Assembly (NCBI RefSeq): GCF_022771645.1
Contig: NZ_JALFCU010000028.1
Location: forward strand, 1 to 41,074
Source of the DNA: Selenomonas sp.
GTDB lineage: Bacteria > Bacillota > Negativicutes > Selenomonadales > Selenomonadaceae
Direction: 5' to 3'
Length of the DNA stretch: 41,074 nt
Shown: positions 15,634 to 25,181 of the stretch, in pieces
Numbering within the stretch: position 1 is the stretch's first letter
How the letters are laid out: every line of letters begins with the position of its first letter
Translations under genes and position numbers: made by a program
Notes under the pieces: model-generated
What the model was told of the DNA's origin: nothing
What the model saw: only the letters and a program-made list of their open reading frames with translations
The model's database searches: none

Positions 15634-16097
15634 ACGTCATGATCAGCAATTACCCGGAGGAACTGTCGTTCCCACCGGAGATCGAGGAGAACGTGCGCGC
15701 GGCGGCGGAAAAGGTCGGCGAGCTCTACGGCGTCGAGAACGGCGAAGTCAGCGTGACGCTCACGGATAACGTGTACATTCATACGCTCAACAAACAGTAT
15801 CGCGGCATCGACCGCCCGACGGACGTGCTTTCGTTCGCGCTGAACGAGAGTGACGAGCCAGAGGTCGCGGACGGGCCGGACGTCAACGTGCTCGGCGACC
15901 TCATCATTTCCGTCGAGCGCGCGAAGGAACAGGCGGCGGACTACGGCCACAGCGTCAAGCGCGAGATTGCGTTCCTCACCGTGCACGGCATGCTGCATTT
16001 GCTCGGCTACGACCATATGGAAGAAGAAGACCGCATCGAGATGGAGAACGAGCAGCGGTACGTGATGGAACAGCTCGGCATTTCTCGTGACGCATAA
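15630..16097 (+). CDS. ybeY: Endoribonuclease YbeY / rRNA maturation factor
   Basis: YbeY is a zinc metallo-endoribonuclease involved in 16S rRNA 3'-end maturation and ribosome quality control. The 155-residue protein has the invariant HGMLHLLGYDH motif (His119, His123, His129) that binds zinc. It also has the upstream RPTDVLSFAL segment. The ATG at 15630 overlaps the phoH stop. Longer in-frame extensions fall inside phoH. Era follows after 31 bases, the standard phoH-ybeY-era arrangement. Confidence 0.95.
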   Translation: MNVMISNYPEELSFPPEIEENVRAAAEKVGELYGVENGEVSVTLTDNVYIHTLNKQYRGIDRPTDVLSFALNESDEPEVADGPDVNVLGDLIISVERAKEQAADYGHSVKREIAFLTVHGMLHLLGYDHMEEEDRIEMENEQRYVMEQLGISRDA

Positions 16098-16128
16098 CAC
16101 ACAGCTTGAGATAGAAAGAAGGAACTCC

Positions 16129-17043
16129 ATGACACAAGAAAAAACGAATGCGCACCACAAATCCGGCTTCATCGCCGTCATCGGGCGGCCGAACGTCGGC
16201 AAGTCGACGCTCATCAACAGCCTCATCGGGCAGAAAATCGCCATCATGAGCGACAAGCCGCAGACGACGCGCAACCGCATCCTCTGCATCCTCACGCGGC
16301 CCGAGGCGCAGATCGTCTTCCTCGATACGCCGGGCATCCACAAGCCGAAGCACAAGCTCGGCGAGTATATGGTGAAGGCGGCGGAAGGCACGCTCAAGGA
16401 AGTCGACGCGATCTTCTTTGTCGTCGATGCGACGGAAAAGATGGGCCCGGGCGAATACTACATCCTCGAACGATTGCAGGCGACGGCGAAGCCTGTCATC
16501 CTCGTCGTGAACAAGCTCGATCTCATCGAGAAACAGGACGTGCTGCCGATCATCTCGAACTATTCGGAGAAATATCCGTTTGTCGGCATCGTGCCGATCT
16601 CGGCGAAGCAGGAAGAAAATTTGGACGCGCTCATCGAGGAAGTGGAGAAGTATCTGCCGGAAGGGCCGCAGTATTATCCCGATGACATGGTGACAGACCA
16701 GCCGGAACGCCTCATCGTCGCCGAGCTCGTGCGTGAGAAGGCGCTCTTGCTCACGCGCGACGAAGTGCCGCACGCCATCGCCGTTGACATTGACGAGATG
16801 AAGACGCGCGACAATGGCGACGTCTACGTGCGCGCGACGATCTACGTCGAGCGTGACTCGCAGAAGGGCATCATCATCGGCGCGAAAGGCTCGATGCTCA
16901 AAGAAATCGGCAAGCTCGCGCGCGCCGACATCGAAATGCTCCTCGGGAACAAATGCTTCCTCGATCTCTGGGTCAAAGTCAAGAAAGATTGGCGCGATCG
17001 CGACAGCGTGCTGAAAGGATTTGGCTTCGGCAATGAAAACTGA
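16129..17043 (+). CDS. era: GTPase Era
   Basis: Era is an essential GTPase that binds the 3' end of 16S rRNA during 30S assembly. G1 is GRPNVGKST (19-27), G3 is DTPGIHKP and G4 is NKLD. The C-terminal KH domain has the GAKGSMLKEIG loop. The protein has 304 residues, with ATG 16129 preceded by AAGGAA. Its 3' end overlaps the next gene by 11 bases in another frame. Confidence 0.96.
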   Translation: MTQEKTNAHHKSGFIAVIGRPNVGKSTLINSLIGQKIAIMSDKPQTTRNRILCILTRPEAQIVFLDTPGIHKPKHKLGEYMVKAAEGTLKEVDAIFFVVDATEKMGPGEYYILERLQATAKPVILVVNKLDLIEKQDVLPIISNYSEKYPFVGIVPISAKQEENLDALIEEVEKYLPEGPQYYPDDMVTDQPERLIVAELVREKALLLTRDEVPHAIAVDIDEMKTRDNGDVYVRATIYVERDSQKGIIIGAKGSMLKEIGKLARADIEMLLGNKCFLDLWVKVKKDWRDRDSVLKGFGFGNEN

Positions 17044-17707
17044 TACGCCATCGCGCCTCACACGGCGCATGATCAACGGGCTCATCTTGCTCGTGCCGAT
17101 CGCCATCACCGTCTTCGTCATCAGCGAGACGCTGCATTTCACCGAGGGCGTGCTCGGGCGGCACCTCCCGTTTTATTTCCCGGGGCTCGGCATCCTCACG
17201 CTCATCGTCGTCATCTATGTCACGGGCTGGCTGTCGTCGTATTGGTTCATGCGGCGCGTCATCCGCTATGTCGAAGGGCTCGTCAACAAGATTCCCATCG
17301 TCAAGTTTATCTACAACAGCGTGAAGCACCTGTCGACGGCCGTCTTCGAGTCGAACTCCATGTTCGACCACGTCGTGCTCGTGCCGTTCCATCAGTCGAA
17401 GGCCATCGGCTTCCTCATGGCTGCCGTGCCGGAGGCGCTGAAGGAAAAGCTTGGCGACGATTACGTTTGCGTCTTCGTGCCGTGGAGTCTCAATATGACG
17501 TCGGGCACGAATTTGTTCGTGAAAAAGAGTGACGTCATTTATCTCGACATCTCGAGCGAGTCGGCGCTGCAGTACATGCTGACGGCCGGCGCCGTCATGC
17601 CGAAGAAGCTCAACAACGCAAACGTCGCGAACCTCGCGAACGTGGCATCAACAGAAAAAGACATGACAGACGGAAAGGCGGCAGAACCGCCGAAGGAGAA
17701 ACCCTGA
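17033..17707 (+). CDS. DUF502 family membrane protein
   Basis: This 224-residue protein has two N-terminal membrane helices (about residues 16-37 and 48-73) and a soluble C-terminal domain. That layout, with PIVKFIYNSVKHLSTAVF, VVLVPFHQSKAIGF, FVPWSLNMTSGTNLFVKKSDVIYLDISSESALQYMLTAGAVMP, is typical of DUF502 proteins, whose function is unknown. ATG 17033 overlaps the end of era. The ribosome site is weak (AAAGGA 13 bases away), so translational coupling is likely. The last 25 residues are a low-complexity tail with NVANLANVAS repeats. The stop overlaps the recO start (TGATG). Confidence 0.88.
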   Translation: MKTDTPSRLTRRMINGLILLVPIAITVFVISETLHFTEGVLGRHLPFYFPGLGILTLIVVIYVTGWLSSYWFMRRVIRYVEGLVNKIPIVKFIYNSVKHLSTAVFESNSMFDHVVLVPFHQSKAIGFLMAAVPEALKEKLGDDYVCVFVPWSLNMTSGTNLFVKKSDVIYLDISSESALQYMLTAGAVMPKKLNNANVANLANVASTEKDMTDGKAAEPPKEKP

Positions 17708-18435
17708 TGGCGCGCTATCAGGCGCATGCGTTCGTTGTCGGCGTGCACAATTGGGGCGAGGCCGACAAGATCGTGCAGCTCTACACGGCGGAGCGCGGCC
17801 GCGTGAAAGCGGCGGCGTTCGGCTGCCGCCGCCCGAAGAGCCCGCTCGCGGCGGGCCTCCAGCTGTTCAACGAGCTCGACGTCACGCTCTCAGAAGGGCA
17901 GCGCCTCGACACGGTGCGCACGGCGGGCATCGTCCATCATCCGAAGAGGCTCAGCGAAGATCTCCTGGCGATGGCCTACGGCTCGTTCGTCGCCGAGTGC
18001 GTGACGGAGTTCTTGCCGGAGAAGCAACCGGAGCCTGCCGTCTATGACCTCCTGCGCGGCGCGTTTGCGGCGTTTGAGACGCGCAACCCGCGCGTGACGG
18101 CGCTCATCGCCGTCTTGCAGCTCATGGAGTACACGGGCATGCAGCTTTCTTATGAGCGCTGCGCGCGTTGCGGCAAATTGCTCGACGGTGATGCGTTCTT
18201 CCTCGAATCGGCCGGCGGTGCGCTCTGCACGGATTGCCGGGAGCCATCCGCGCAGCCGTATCCCGCTGCGCTCCGCGCGTTCCTCTCGGCCGCGCTCGCG
18301 TTCGACTGGACGTGCAACGCGGCCATCACGATCACGAAAAAAGAATTGCTCGCGGCAGAAGCGATGGTGCTCGGGTACTTGCAACGACTGCTCGGCCATC
18401 CGCTGCGGTCGCTGGCGTTCATCCAGAGCTTATAA
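17707..18435 (+). CDS. recO: DNA repair protein RecO
   Basis: RecO works with RecF and RecR to load RecA on SSB-covered single strands in gap repair. The 242-residue protein begins with the OB-fold (YQAHAFVVGVHNWGEADKIVQLYTAERGRVKAAAFGCRRPKSPLAAGLQ). It has the helical region and a zinc site made of CARCGKLL (about 157-164) and CTDC (about 177-180). It is the last gene of the phoH-ybeY-era-DUF502-recO run and ends at a bidirectional terminator shared with the Jet operon. Confidence 0.94.
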   Translation: MARYQAHAFVVGVHNWGEADKIVQLYTAERGRVKAAAFGCRRPKSPLAAGLQLFNELDVTLSEGQRLDTVRTAGIVHHPKRLSEDLLAMAYGSFVAECVTEFLPEKQPEPAVYDLLRGAFAAFETRNPRVTALIAVLQLMEYTGMQLSYERCARCGKLLDGDAFFLESAGGALCTDCREPSAQPYPAALRAFLSAALAFDWTCNAAITITKKELLAAEAMVLGYLQRLLGHPLRSLAFIQSL

Positions 18436-18486
18436 AAAGAGCATGACGCGGTACGCGTGAAAGCGTATCGCGTCATGCTCTTTTTC
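18434..18486. terminator. Bidirectional terminator between recO and jetC
   Basis: AAAAAGAGCATGACGCG and its complement form a long stem with an inner GTACGC/GCGTAT portion around a GTGAAA loop. A-runs and T-runs lie on both sides, so it can stop both converging transcripts. It overlaps the ends of both genes. Confidence 0.88.
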
Positions 18487-21400
18487 AGTCTCCGAACAAT
18501 CCTGTTTCTTCAAACGATTCGAGACGTTCGAGGGCTTCGGGATTGTGCTCTTCAAAGAACGCCGTCTGAATCTGCATGTCGGGATGCAGGACTTTTCCTT
18601 TGCCGCCGGCGATGTCGGCGAAGCGGCAGGAGTAGACGACGGGGAAGTATTTCCGCACGAAGCTGCCGTCCTCGTGCGCCGTCAGCGCGAGGATCTGGAA
18701 GCCGAGCTGCTCGGCGATGAAGAAGACGGGATCGAGGACGTGGTCGCTTGAGGCCTTGCCGAACGGGTTGTCGGCGACGACGACGCGGCTGGCGAAGTGC
18801 GTGCGCGTGCGGCGCGTGCGCTTTTCCGAGAGGTAGTTCAGGCAGCCGAGGAACAGCGCCATGTTCTTGCTCCAGATCTCGCCGCCCGACCACTTGTTCG
18901 ATTCCTCCCAGTCGTACGGGCGTTCGGAGAATGTGCCGGCGCTTGTGGCCTTGCGGCATTTCACCTTGATGGCGTGGCCGCCGAGCGTCGCGGCGAGGAT
19001 CTGCTGCGTGCGCAGCTGTTTCTGGAGTTCCTCCTTGACCTTACGGCTGTCCTCGCGGCCGTCTTCGCCCACGAACGCGTCGGTGTCGAGGCGTTCCGTC
19101 AGCGAGCCGAGGTAGGCGCGGATGGCCGTGCGCATCTCAGAATCTTTCTTTTCCGTGAAATGGATCGTGTAAATGTCCTTCGTGCCGGCCTCCGTGCGGA
19201 TGCGCGTCTTTGCGGCGATCTCCTTGAGGCCGCGCCCGATTTCCTGCAAATAGAGCGTCATGTGCTCGACCATGTGCTCGATGTGGGAGAAATGTTCCTG
19301 CTTCTCCGTCTCGGCGAGCGCGATGCTCTGCTGGATCGTCTGCAGGATGACGGCGCGCCATTCGACGTAGTCCTCGTACGCGTCCTTGCTCCGGATGCCG
19401 TCGACGATGTGACGGCGGCGACGCTCTTCGCGGATGTGCTGCTCGCAGTAGGCGATGAACGTTTGCTTGGCCGCGCGGTTTTTTTCGCGCTGGACAGCGC
19501 AACGGTCGTAGATGGCGCGGCTCTCCGTGAGGAGCGGCGGCGCGGCGGCAGCGAGCACGGCGCTGTCGTCCGTCTGCCAGTCCTCGGGCAACAGGATGGC
19601 GCGCACGCGGTCAATCGTGAATTGCAGCGTGACGTTTTCCTTGTCGAGGCGGTTCAAGACACCTTCGAGGCGTTCTACGTGCGCGGCGTTTTCGGCGTTC
19701 GCCGTGCGGCAGGCCGCGAGCGAGGACGCGAGGGCGCGCTGCTGCTGTTCGAACTCGGCGCGGGCCTCGGCGAGGTCGCCGTCTACCGTGCGGATGGGCT
19801 CGCCGTATTGCGCGACGTAACGCTTGCGGACGGTTTCGAGCGTGCCGGTTGCCTTGTCATAGGCGCGCTGCGCCTTGGCGCAGGCGGCCGTGCGCGTTTT
19901 TGTTTCTTGGAGCAGGGCAGGGCGCTCGCTGCGCAGGCGCTGTTCCTGCTCGGCGCCGTCGAGCGGGTAGGCGAGTGTTTCGTCGAGTGCGAGGCCGTTT
20001 CCGGCCGCTTCGCTTTTTGTGCGTTGGAGGTCATTCGCGAGGCGTTTCTGATCGCGCTCGGCTTGTGCGAGCTGTTCTTCGAGACGGCCGCGGTTTGCCT
20101 GGATGCCGTCGATGCGGCCGAGGAGCCGGCGTCGTTCGTCAGCGAGAACGCTGTATCGCTTGTCCGTCTTTTGCGGCGCGGCCTCCTGGACGTCATCGTA
20201 GTAGAGACGCTGGCGGATGGCGGCGGCGCGGCTTTCCTGCGCGCCGAGGGATGTCAGGACGTTCTGGAGCTCGCTGGCGAGGTGCGCCGCCTGCTTCGCA
20301 GAGGCATCGAGGCGTGCCTGCGTTGCCTGCTCGTCACGGCGCAACGCTTCCTGCGCTTTGAGATGCTGGCGGTGCTCGCCTTGCAGCTGTTCGTAGGCGT
20401 CGAGCTCGGCGAGGCGGTGTTCGAGCGCATCCTGCTGCGCTTTGTGGTCATAGCGGAGTTTCTGGTAGTTGCCGATGCTTTGCTGGCACTCCTCGATCGT
20501 CGCTTCGCTGTCGCGGACGGCGCGCGCGAGGCGTTCGGCCTTCGCCTGCGCTTCGTCACGGCTCGTCTGGAGCTCCTGGTATTCGGAAAACGCGTGTTTT
20601 TCGTAAAACGCGACGAGCGCGGCGCGCAGCTGCTTCAGGTTCTCGCACGTGGCGCTTTGTTGCTCGAGCTCATCATCGCGGCGCGCGGCTTCGGCGCGTA
20701 ATCCATCGAGCCACGCGTGGAAATCGTCGTCCAGGAGGTGCGACCAGTACGACGGCGTGATGGAGCGGGCGCGGAAAGGAACGTCGCCTTCCGTGAGGAG
20801 CGCGCGCAGTTCGCCGCTCGTGAGGACGAAGACGGGCGCGGTCAGCTCATCGGCTTTCGTGGCGAGGCGGCGCAGGAGTTCGTCGGCGGACGCTTCTGCC
20901 GTGACGACGGAAGCGGCCCAGAACGGGAAGCGGCGACGGAGCTCGTCGGCGTCGCGGCCGCTGCGGACGGCCGCGCGATAGGCGTTAGCGCCGCTCTCGA
21001 GCGTCGGGAAATCGTTCTGCCAGGCATCGAGCAGCGCTTCGAGGGCTGGATCGGCCGTGAACGACGCCGCGTCTGCGTACTGGTCGACGAAACGGTGCGC
21101 TTGGCGACAGCGCAGCGCGAGATGCCGCCGCTTTTCGTCCTCGCGGATGAAGGTGTCGCCGAGCTGGTCCGTGAAGAACGTCGAGCGCTGGTAGAGCTCG
21201 AGCGTCGTCTGCGCCATGTTCGCGCAGGCGGGGATGAGTCGGAGACGTTCGAGCAGGCCGCCCGCCGCGGCGTCGATGGCGCTGAGTTGCACGTTCATCT
21301 CTGCGATGTCGTTCCGGAGGCGTGCGAGGCGGTCACGGTCTTCGGGGAGCTTTCGTTGGAGCGTCCGCTTCTGCTCGTCGTAGAACGCGAGGTTTTTCTC

Positions 21401-22966
21401 GTCATCCGCAAGGGCAGTCTTGACGTGCGCGAGATCGCGCTGCCAAATATCGCGCTGTGCCTTGGCGTCGGCCTGCAGGCGGTCGTCGAAAATCTCACTC
21501 TCGATCGCTTCCATGCGCGCGATGACGCTCTGGATAGCCGCTTCCGTCTTGCCGAGCTCGCGCGTGAGGCGGCGGAGCTCCTGACGGAGGGCGTCGCCGT
21601 TCCGGCCTTCGTCCGCTTGCGCCTCCCGGAGATACTGCTCCTGGCTGAGGAGATGCGTGCGCAGCGCCGCGCAGTCTGCTTCTTCCTGCGCGAAAAGGTA
21701 ATGGAGCGCGGCGCTGTTTTCCGCGAGCTGCGTGCGGAGCGCTTGCGTCGTCGCGTCTTCATCGAGTGCGGCGAGCGCGGCAGCCGCGGAGGCGCCGGCT
21801 TGTTTCGCTTCTGCGGCATCCTGGCGCAGGCGCGCGCAGACGAGGCTCTGCAGCAGCGTATCGCGCGTGCGGAGGCGCGTTTTCGTTTCCGTGGCGGCGG
21901 CCTCTGCTGTTTCATACGCACGCTCGCGCGTGGCTGCCGCCGCCTCGGCGTCGGCGACGTCGCAGGCTTCGAGCGATTGGCGGACATCGCGCTGCTTTGC
22001 CTCCACGTCCATTTCCTGCTGCGCGAGCTCGCGCGCCGTCTGACGGCGTGAGGCGAGCACGTCCGTCATTTTTTGATACAGCGTCTTGAGCTTGCCGTTC
22101 ACGGCGCCGAGCTCGGTCTCGAGGTCGTACGTCGTCTTCTGCACGGCGGTGTACGCTTCCATCCGGTCGACGACGCCGCGCATTTCTTCGATGCGCTTTT
22201 GCAGCACGCGCTGCTGGCGGAAATGGTCGCGCTGCTTTTCGAAGAGCTCGGCGAAGCCGTTACCGCCTTCGCCCGCCGTGCCGTTTTCGTCCGCGATGCC
22301 TTCTTCGACCGTCGGGATCAGCAGGCGGTCGACGAGCGTCTCGTTCGTGCGGCAGTTTTCGAAGAACGCCTCGACGCCGCCTTCCGTCTCGTTGATGGCG
22401 GCAATCTTGTTCCATTCGGCCGGGATGATGCGGAACTGTTTTTCGATGTAGGCGCCATACGACTGGATCGTGTCGTTTTCGGAAAAGAATTTCGCCGTCA
22501 TGTGGTTGTCGGCGATGCTGCGGAAGAGTGTCGCCAGTTCCTCTTTCGTCGCCGGGCGCGTCTTGCCGTCGTCCTGGCGGACGAACGGCAGGCGCTCGAT
22601 GCTATAGCGGTCGTCCGGCCCGTATTCGTAGGCAAATTCCTGTGAAGCGAGCTGGTCCTTGCTGTTCAGGAACAGCGAGACGGCCGTCAGCGCGTAGCGG
22701 CGCGGGTCGTTCTCGAGGATCCATTCGACGGCGATGTGCGCGATGGAGTTGCTGAGCAGCAGCGTTTCCTGGATTTTGCGCTGCGCGACGGTCTTCCTGG
22801 GCAGGACGGCCTGGATGAGCGTCTGCACGAAGACGGTCTTTCCCGCGCCGTTTTCGAGCAGCAGGATGCCGTTGTAGCCGTCGAAACGGAACGTCGTGTC
22901 GATGTAGCGCTTCTTGCCGCCGTCGTAGACGACGTTCGTGAAGCGGATGCGGCTGATGGATGGCAT
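18485..22966 (-). CDS. jetC: Wadjet defence protein JetC, SMC-like ATPase
   Basis: JetC is the SMC/MukB-like motor of the Wadjet system, which extrudes plasmid loops so that JetD can cut them. The 1493-residue protein starts with the ATPase head: TFRFDGYNGILLLENGAGKTVF, with the P-loop NGAGKT at 39-44. Then comes more than 1000 residues of Glu/Arg/Gln/Ala-rich coiled coil. It closes with a signature WSGGE (Ser1360-Glu1363) and a Walker B-like VVVADNPFGKASSDHVLDP. There Asp1399 is followed by Asn1400 instead of the usual Glu. A D-loop region and TAHEDGSF follow. ATG 22966 has AGGAGG eight bases upstream. It is last in the operon, two to three bases after jetB. The plus-strand frames across it are shadows. 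Confidence 0.88.
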   Translation of the reverse strand: MPSISRIRFTNVVYDGGKKRYIDTTFRFDGYNGILLLENGAGKTVFVQTLIQAVLPRKTVAQRKIQETLLLSNSIAHIAVEWILENDPRRYALTAVSLFLNSKDQLASQEFAYEYGPDDRYSIERLPFVRQDDGKTRPATKEELATLFRSIADNHMTAKFFSENDTIQSYGAYIEKQFRIIPAEWNKIAAINETEGGVEAFFENCRTNETLVDRLLIPTVEEGIADENGTAGEGGNGFAELFEKQRDHFRQQRVLQKRIEEMRGVVDRMEAYTAVQKTTYDLETELGAVNGKLKTLYQKMTDVLASRRQTARELAQQEMDVEAKQRDVRQSLEACDVADAEAAAATRERAYETAEAAATETKTRLRTRDTLLQSLVCARLRQDAAEAKQAGASAAAALAALDEDATTQALRTQLAENSAALHYLFAQEEADCAALRTHLLSQEQYLREAQADEGRNGDALRQELRRLTRELGKTEAAIQSVIARMEAIESEIFDDRLQADAKAQRDIWQRDLAHVKTALADDEKNLAFYDEQKRTLQRKLPEDRDRLARLRNDIAEMNVQLSAIDAAAGGLLERLRLIPACANMAQTTLELYQRSTFFTDQLGDTFIREDEKRRHLALRCRQAHRFVDQYADAASFTADPALEALLDAWQNDFPTLESGANAYRAAVRSGRDADELRRRFPFWAASVVTAEASADELLRRLATKADELTAPVFVLTSGELRALLTEGDVPFRARSITPSYWSHLLDDDFHAWLDGLRAEAARRDDELEQQSATCENLKQLRAALVAFYEKHAFSEYQELQTSRDEAQAKAERLARAVRDSEATIEECQQSIGNYQKLRYDHKAQQDALEHRLAELDAYEQLQGEHRQHLKAQEALRRDEQATQARLDASAKQAAHLASELQNVLTSLGAQESRAAAIRQRLYYDDVQEAAPQKTDKRYSVLADERRRLLGRIDGIQANRGRLEEQLAQAERDQKRLANDLQRTKSEAAGNGLALDETLAYPLDGAEQEQRLRSERPALLQETKTRTAACAKAQRAYDKATGTLETVRKRYVAQYGEPIRTVDGDLAEARAEFEQQQRALASSLAACRTANAENAAHVERLEGVLNRLDKENVTLQFTIDRVRAILLPEDWQTDDSAVLAAAAPPLLTESRAIYDRCAVQREKNRAAKQTFIAYCEQHIREERRRRHIVDGIRSKDAYEDYVEWRAVILQTIQQSIALAETEKQEHFSHIEHMVEHMTLYLQEIGRGLKEIAAKTRIRTEAGTKDIYTIHFTEKKDSEMRTAIRAYLGSLTERLDTDAFVGEDGREDSRKVKEELQKQLRTQQILAATLGGHAIKVKCRKATSAGTFSERPYDWEESNKWSGGEIWSKNMALFLGCLNYLSEKRTRRTRTHFASRVVVADNPFGKASSDHVLDPVFFIAEQLGFQILALTAHEDGSFVRKYFPVVYSCRFADIAGGKGKVLHPDMQIQTAFFEEHNPEALERLESFEETGLFGD

Positions 22967-22969
22967 GGG

Positions 22970-23707
22970 TCATTCCTCCTTTGCGGCCGCTGCCGGATGG
23001 TCGAGCGAGTAGAGAAAATCCGTGATGCTGCGGTTGTAGCGCTCTTCGAGGTAATAGCTCGTGAAGATGGTCTTCGCCTTTTCCGTCAAACTGTACTCGT
23101 CTGCGCCGTTGTCGTGCAGGAGGCCTTGCGCTTCAAGGAAGCGCTTCGTCGCCAGCAGGAAGGCCATGCGGCTCGTCGTGCGGTCTTGGCGCTTCGCCGT
23201 TTCCTTGATGCTGTCGAGGTCCGTCCACTTGCGGATGAGCGCGACCCAGTTGACGCTGAGGTCGGTCTCGGCCTGCCGCAAGTCCGTCTCGCTGCGCGCG
23301 GCGAGCGCATCGATGCGCTCGTTCATCTTGTCGAGCCAGCTTTCGAGCGTGACGAAATCATGCGGCTCGAAACTCGTGTAGCTGTCGTAAAAGCAGCCGA
23401 CGAAGACGATGATCGCGAGGTACATGAGATACATGTCGAGGTTCGTCGCGCCGGCGCGCAGGAAATCTTTCTTGATCTGCTCGTTCGTCATGTGGAACGG
23501 CGACATCGTGGCGAGCGGGATGAGGTAAATGGCGTCCGCGTCGTCGATGATCGTGCAGTTCACGTGGTCGGCGAACAACTGCGCCAGGCTTCGGACGTCT
23601 TCGTCGCTGTAGAGATGGGCGAAGCCTTCCTTCATCACGCTTCCATTAGCGGCGAGCTGGCTGTAGAGCTCGAAGGCAGCCAGGACGGTTTTTTCAGGAT
23701 AATCCAT
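22970..23707 (-). CDS. jetB: Wadjet defence protein JetB-like (DUF6063-type)
   Basis: This 245-residue protein is the small kleisin-associated (MukE/KITE-like) subunit by position and pattern. The N-terminal part FELYSQLAANGSVMKEGFAHLYSDEDVRSLAQLFADHVNC is a winged-helix-like region. It continues with IYLIPLATMSPFHMTNEQIKKDF and ends with EYSLTEKAKTIFTSYYLEERYNRSI, another winged-helix-like stretch. A mildly hydrophobic piece (MYLMYLAIIVFVGCFYDSY) is more likely a buried helix than a membrane span. ATG 23707 lies inside the end of jetA (14-base overlap) with GAGGTG about 10 bases upstream. Assignment rests mostly on context between JetA and JetC, and on my recollection of DUF6063-type proteins. 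Confidence 0.75.
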   Translation of the reverse strand: MDYPEKTVLAAFELYSQLAANGSVMKEGFAHLYSDEDVRSLAQLFADHVNCTIIDDADAIYLIPLATMSPFHMTNEQIKKDFLRAGATNLDMYLMYLAIIVFVGCFYDSYTSFEPHDFVTLESWLDKMNERIDALAARSETDLRQAETDLSVNWVALIRKWTDLDSIKETAKRQDRTTSRMAFLLATKRFLEAQGLLHDNGADEYSLTEKAKTIFTSYYLEERYNRSITDFLYSLDHPAAAAKEE

Positions 23708-25181
23708 GGGTTCTTGTCACCTCGATGGTCATGTTGCTGATGGTAAAGCCCGGGCGTTCGAGCACGCCGGGGGCAAAGTCGATGGCGAGCGCGGCGAGCT
23801 CGGGATGCGCGTGCGCGATGTCGCGATACGGGGAGTCTTCGCTGAGATGGTCTTCATCGAACCGCACGCATTGCCGGCGATGGAGAATCATCCAGAAAAT
23901 ATAGAACTGCTTCTCTTCGAGCGCATCGGGACAGTGTTCGTCCTCGTAGGAAAGGAATGCTTCGAGCGTTGTCGTTGTTCCGTCGCCGAGGAACGCGAGC
24001 AGGTCGTCGACGATGCGGCCGTAATGGCGGCGCAGGTTCGTCCGCGCCTCGGCATTATCGCCCTCGGCGAGTGCTTCGTCCGGGAACGCTTCCTCGCGGC
24101 CTTCGCGTTCGAAGCGCTCGAGCCGCTGCGGCGCAAAGATGTCGAGCGGCGACCAGACGGCGGCGTGCGCGACGGGCAGGAACGGCTCGATGAGCTGGCG
24201 GGCGGCGTCGAGCGGCAGCGGTGTCGCGAAGAAGCGGTTTGCCACGTCGCTGTCGAAGTTGAAGGCGTCGATGCCGGAGAAATACAGCGCTTCTTCGGCG
24301 GCCGCAAGTGCGGACGTGCCGAGCTCGATGCCGAGTTCCAAGAGCCGCCGGTGCTTGCCGTGCACGGTGTCGAGGCGTTGCTCGACCGTCATGATGCTGT
24401 CGTAGGCGTCGCGGACAGGGTCTTGGTCGATGTTGTCGTGGATGCGCCGTTTCGTCGTAACGATGAACGTCTTGAGCTCTTTGAACTGGTTTTCCTCGCT
24501 CTTCAGCCGCTCGTTGAGGTCGCGGACGACCTTTTGATAGTGCTTCAGCGTTTCTTCTGAGACGATGCTGCGATGGATTTCGCGGCGGATGCGCACGATG
24601 CGGCTGTGCAGCGTCTCGACGTCGAGGCGCATTTCCTCGACTTGGCGCAGCGCGAGCGTGAACTGGCCTTTTTCGAGCTGCTTGCGCAGGATGAGCTGGT
24701 TGATCGACAGCTGGTATTCGTTGAAGTATTCCTTCGTCGCGAACACGAGCTCGAGGCCTTGCTCGTCGAGCACGTAGTACTGCGCATTCGACGAGACGTC
24801 GGCCTTGTCGGCTTTGAGATACGAAAACTCTGCCGTGCGCTCCTGCTTCGACGACCAGTCGAGGAACGGCTCGGCGTTGCGGCGGCCGGTCGTCGGGCGG
24901 AACACCTGTACGATGTCGCGCGCGAGCTTCTCGTAATCGGCAAAGCTGTCCGACAACCGGCTGTTCGTCTCGCTCTGCAAAAAGCCCGCGAGCTCGCGGA
25001 TGCCCGTGTCCTTGCGGCCATCGAGCATGCGGTCGAAAAAGAACAGGAGCGTCATGAGCCCGAGCTCCATCGCCGTCGTCTCCGTGCCGTCTTTCCGGCG
25101 GAGCTTGCGTCCGCGCAGGCGGTAGAGCGGCGCGAAGAGCAGGATGCGGCTCATGCGCTCCGAAAAATTTTCAAGTGCCAT
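23694..25181 (-). CDS. jetA: Wadjet defence protein JetA-like (DUF5716-type)
   Basis: This 495-residue protein is the kleisin-like subunit that bridges the SMC heads. It begins MALENFSERMSRILLFAPLYRLRGRKLRRKDGTETTAMELGLMTLLFFFDRML. It is mostly helical, with a long coiled-coil stretch at about residues 165-275 (RKQLEKGQFTLALRQVEEMRL...RLKSEENQFKELKTFIVTTKRRI). An acidic C-terminal half follows. These features match JetA of the group carrying DUF5716, which accompanies DUF6063-type JetB. I infer a type II-like Wadjet without certainty. ATG 25181 overlaps the jetD stop by 11 bases and follows AAGGAG. Its stop overlaps the jetB start. Confidence 0.78.
   Translation of the reverse strand: MALENFSERMSRILLFAPLYRLRGRKLRRKDGTETTAMELGLMTLLFFFDRMLDGRKDTGIRELAGFLQSETNSRLSDSFADYEKLARDIVQVFRPTTGRRNAEPFLDWSSKQERTAEFSYLKADKADVSSNAQYYVLDEQGLELVFATKEYFNEYQLSINQLILRKQLEKGQFTLALRQVEEMRLDVETLHSRIVRIRREIHRSIVSEETLKHYQKVVRDLNERLKSEENQFKELKTFIVTTKRRIHDNIDQDPVRDAYDSIMTVEQRLDTVHGKHRRLLELGIELGTSALAAAEEALYFSGIDAFNFDSDVANRFFATPLPLDAARQLIEPFLPVAHAAVWSPLDIFAPQRLERFEREGREEAFPDEALAEGDNAEARTNLRRHYGRIVDDLLAFLGDGTTTTLEAFLSYEDEHCPDALEEKQFYIFWMILHRRQCVRFDEDHLSEDSPYRDIAHAHPELAALAIDFAPGVLERPGFTISNMTIEVTRTHGLS

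Noticed and set aside
18797..20701. Long plus-strand open frame of 634 codons opposite jetC
   Set aside because: It is a GC-rich antisense shadow: Arg/Ala/Glu-rich composition, no ribosome site, and it sits over the clear SMC coiled-coil gene.
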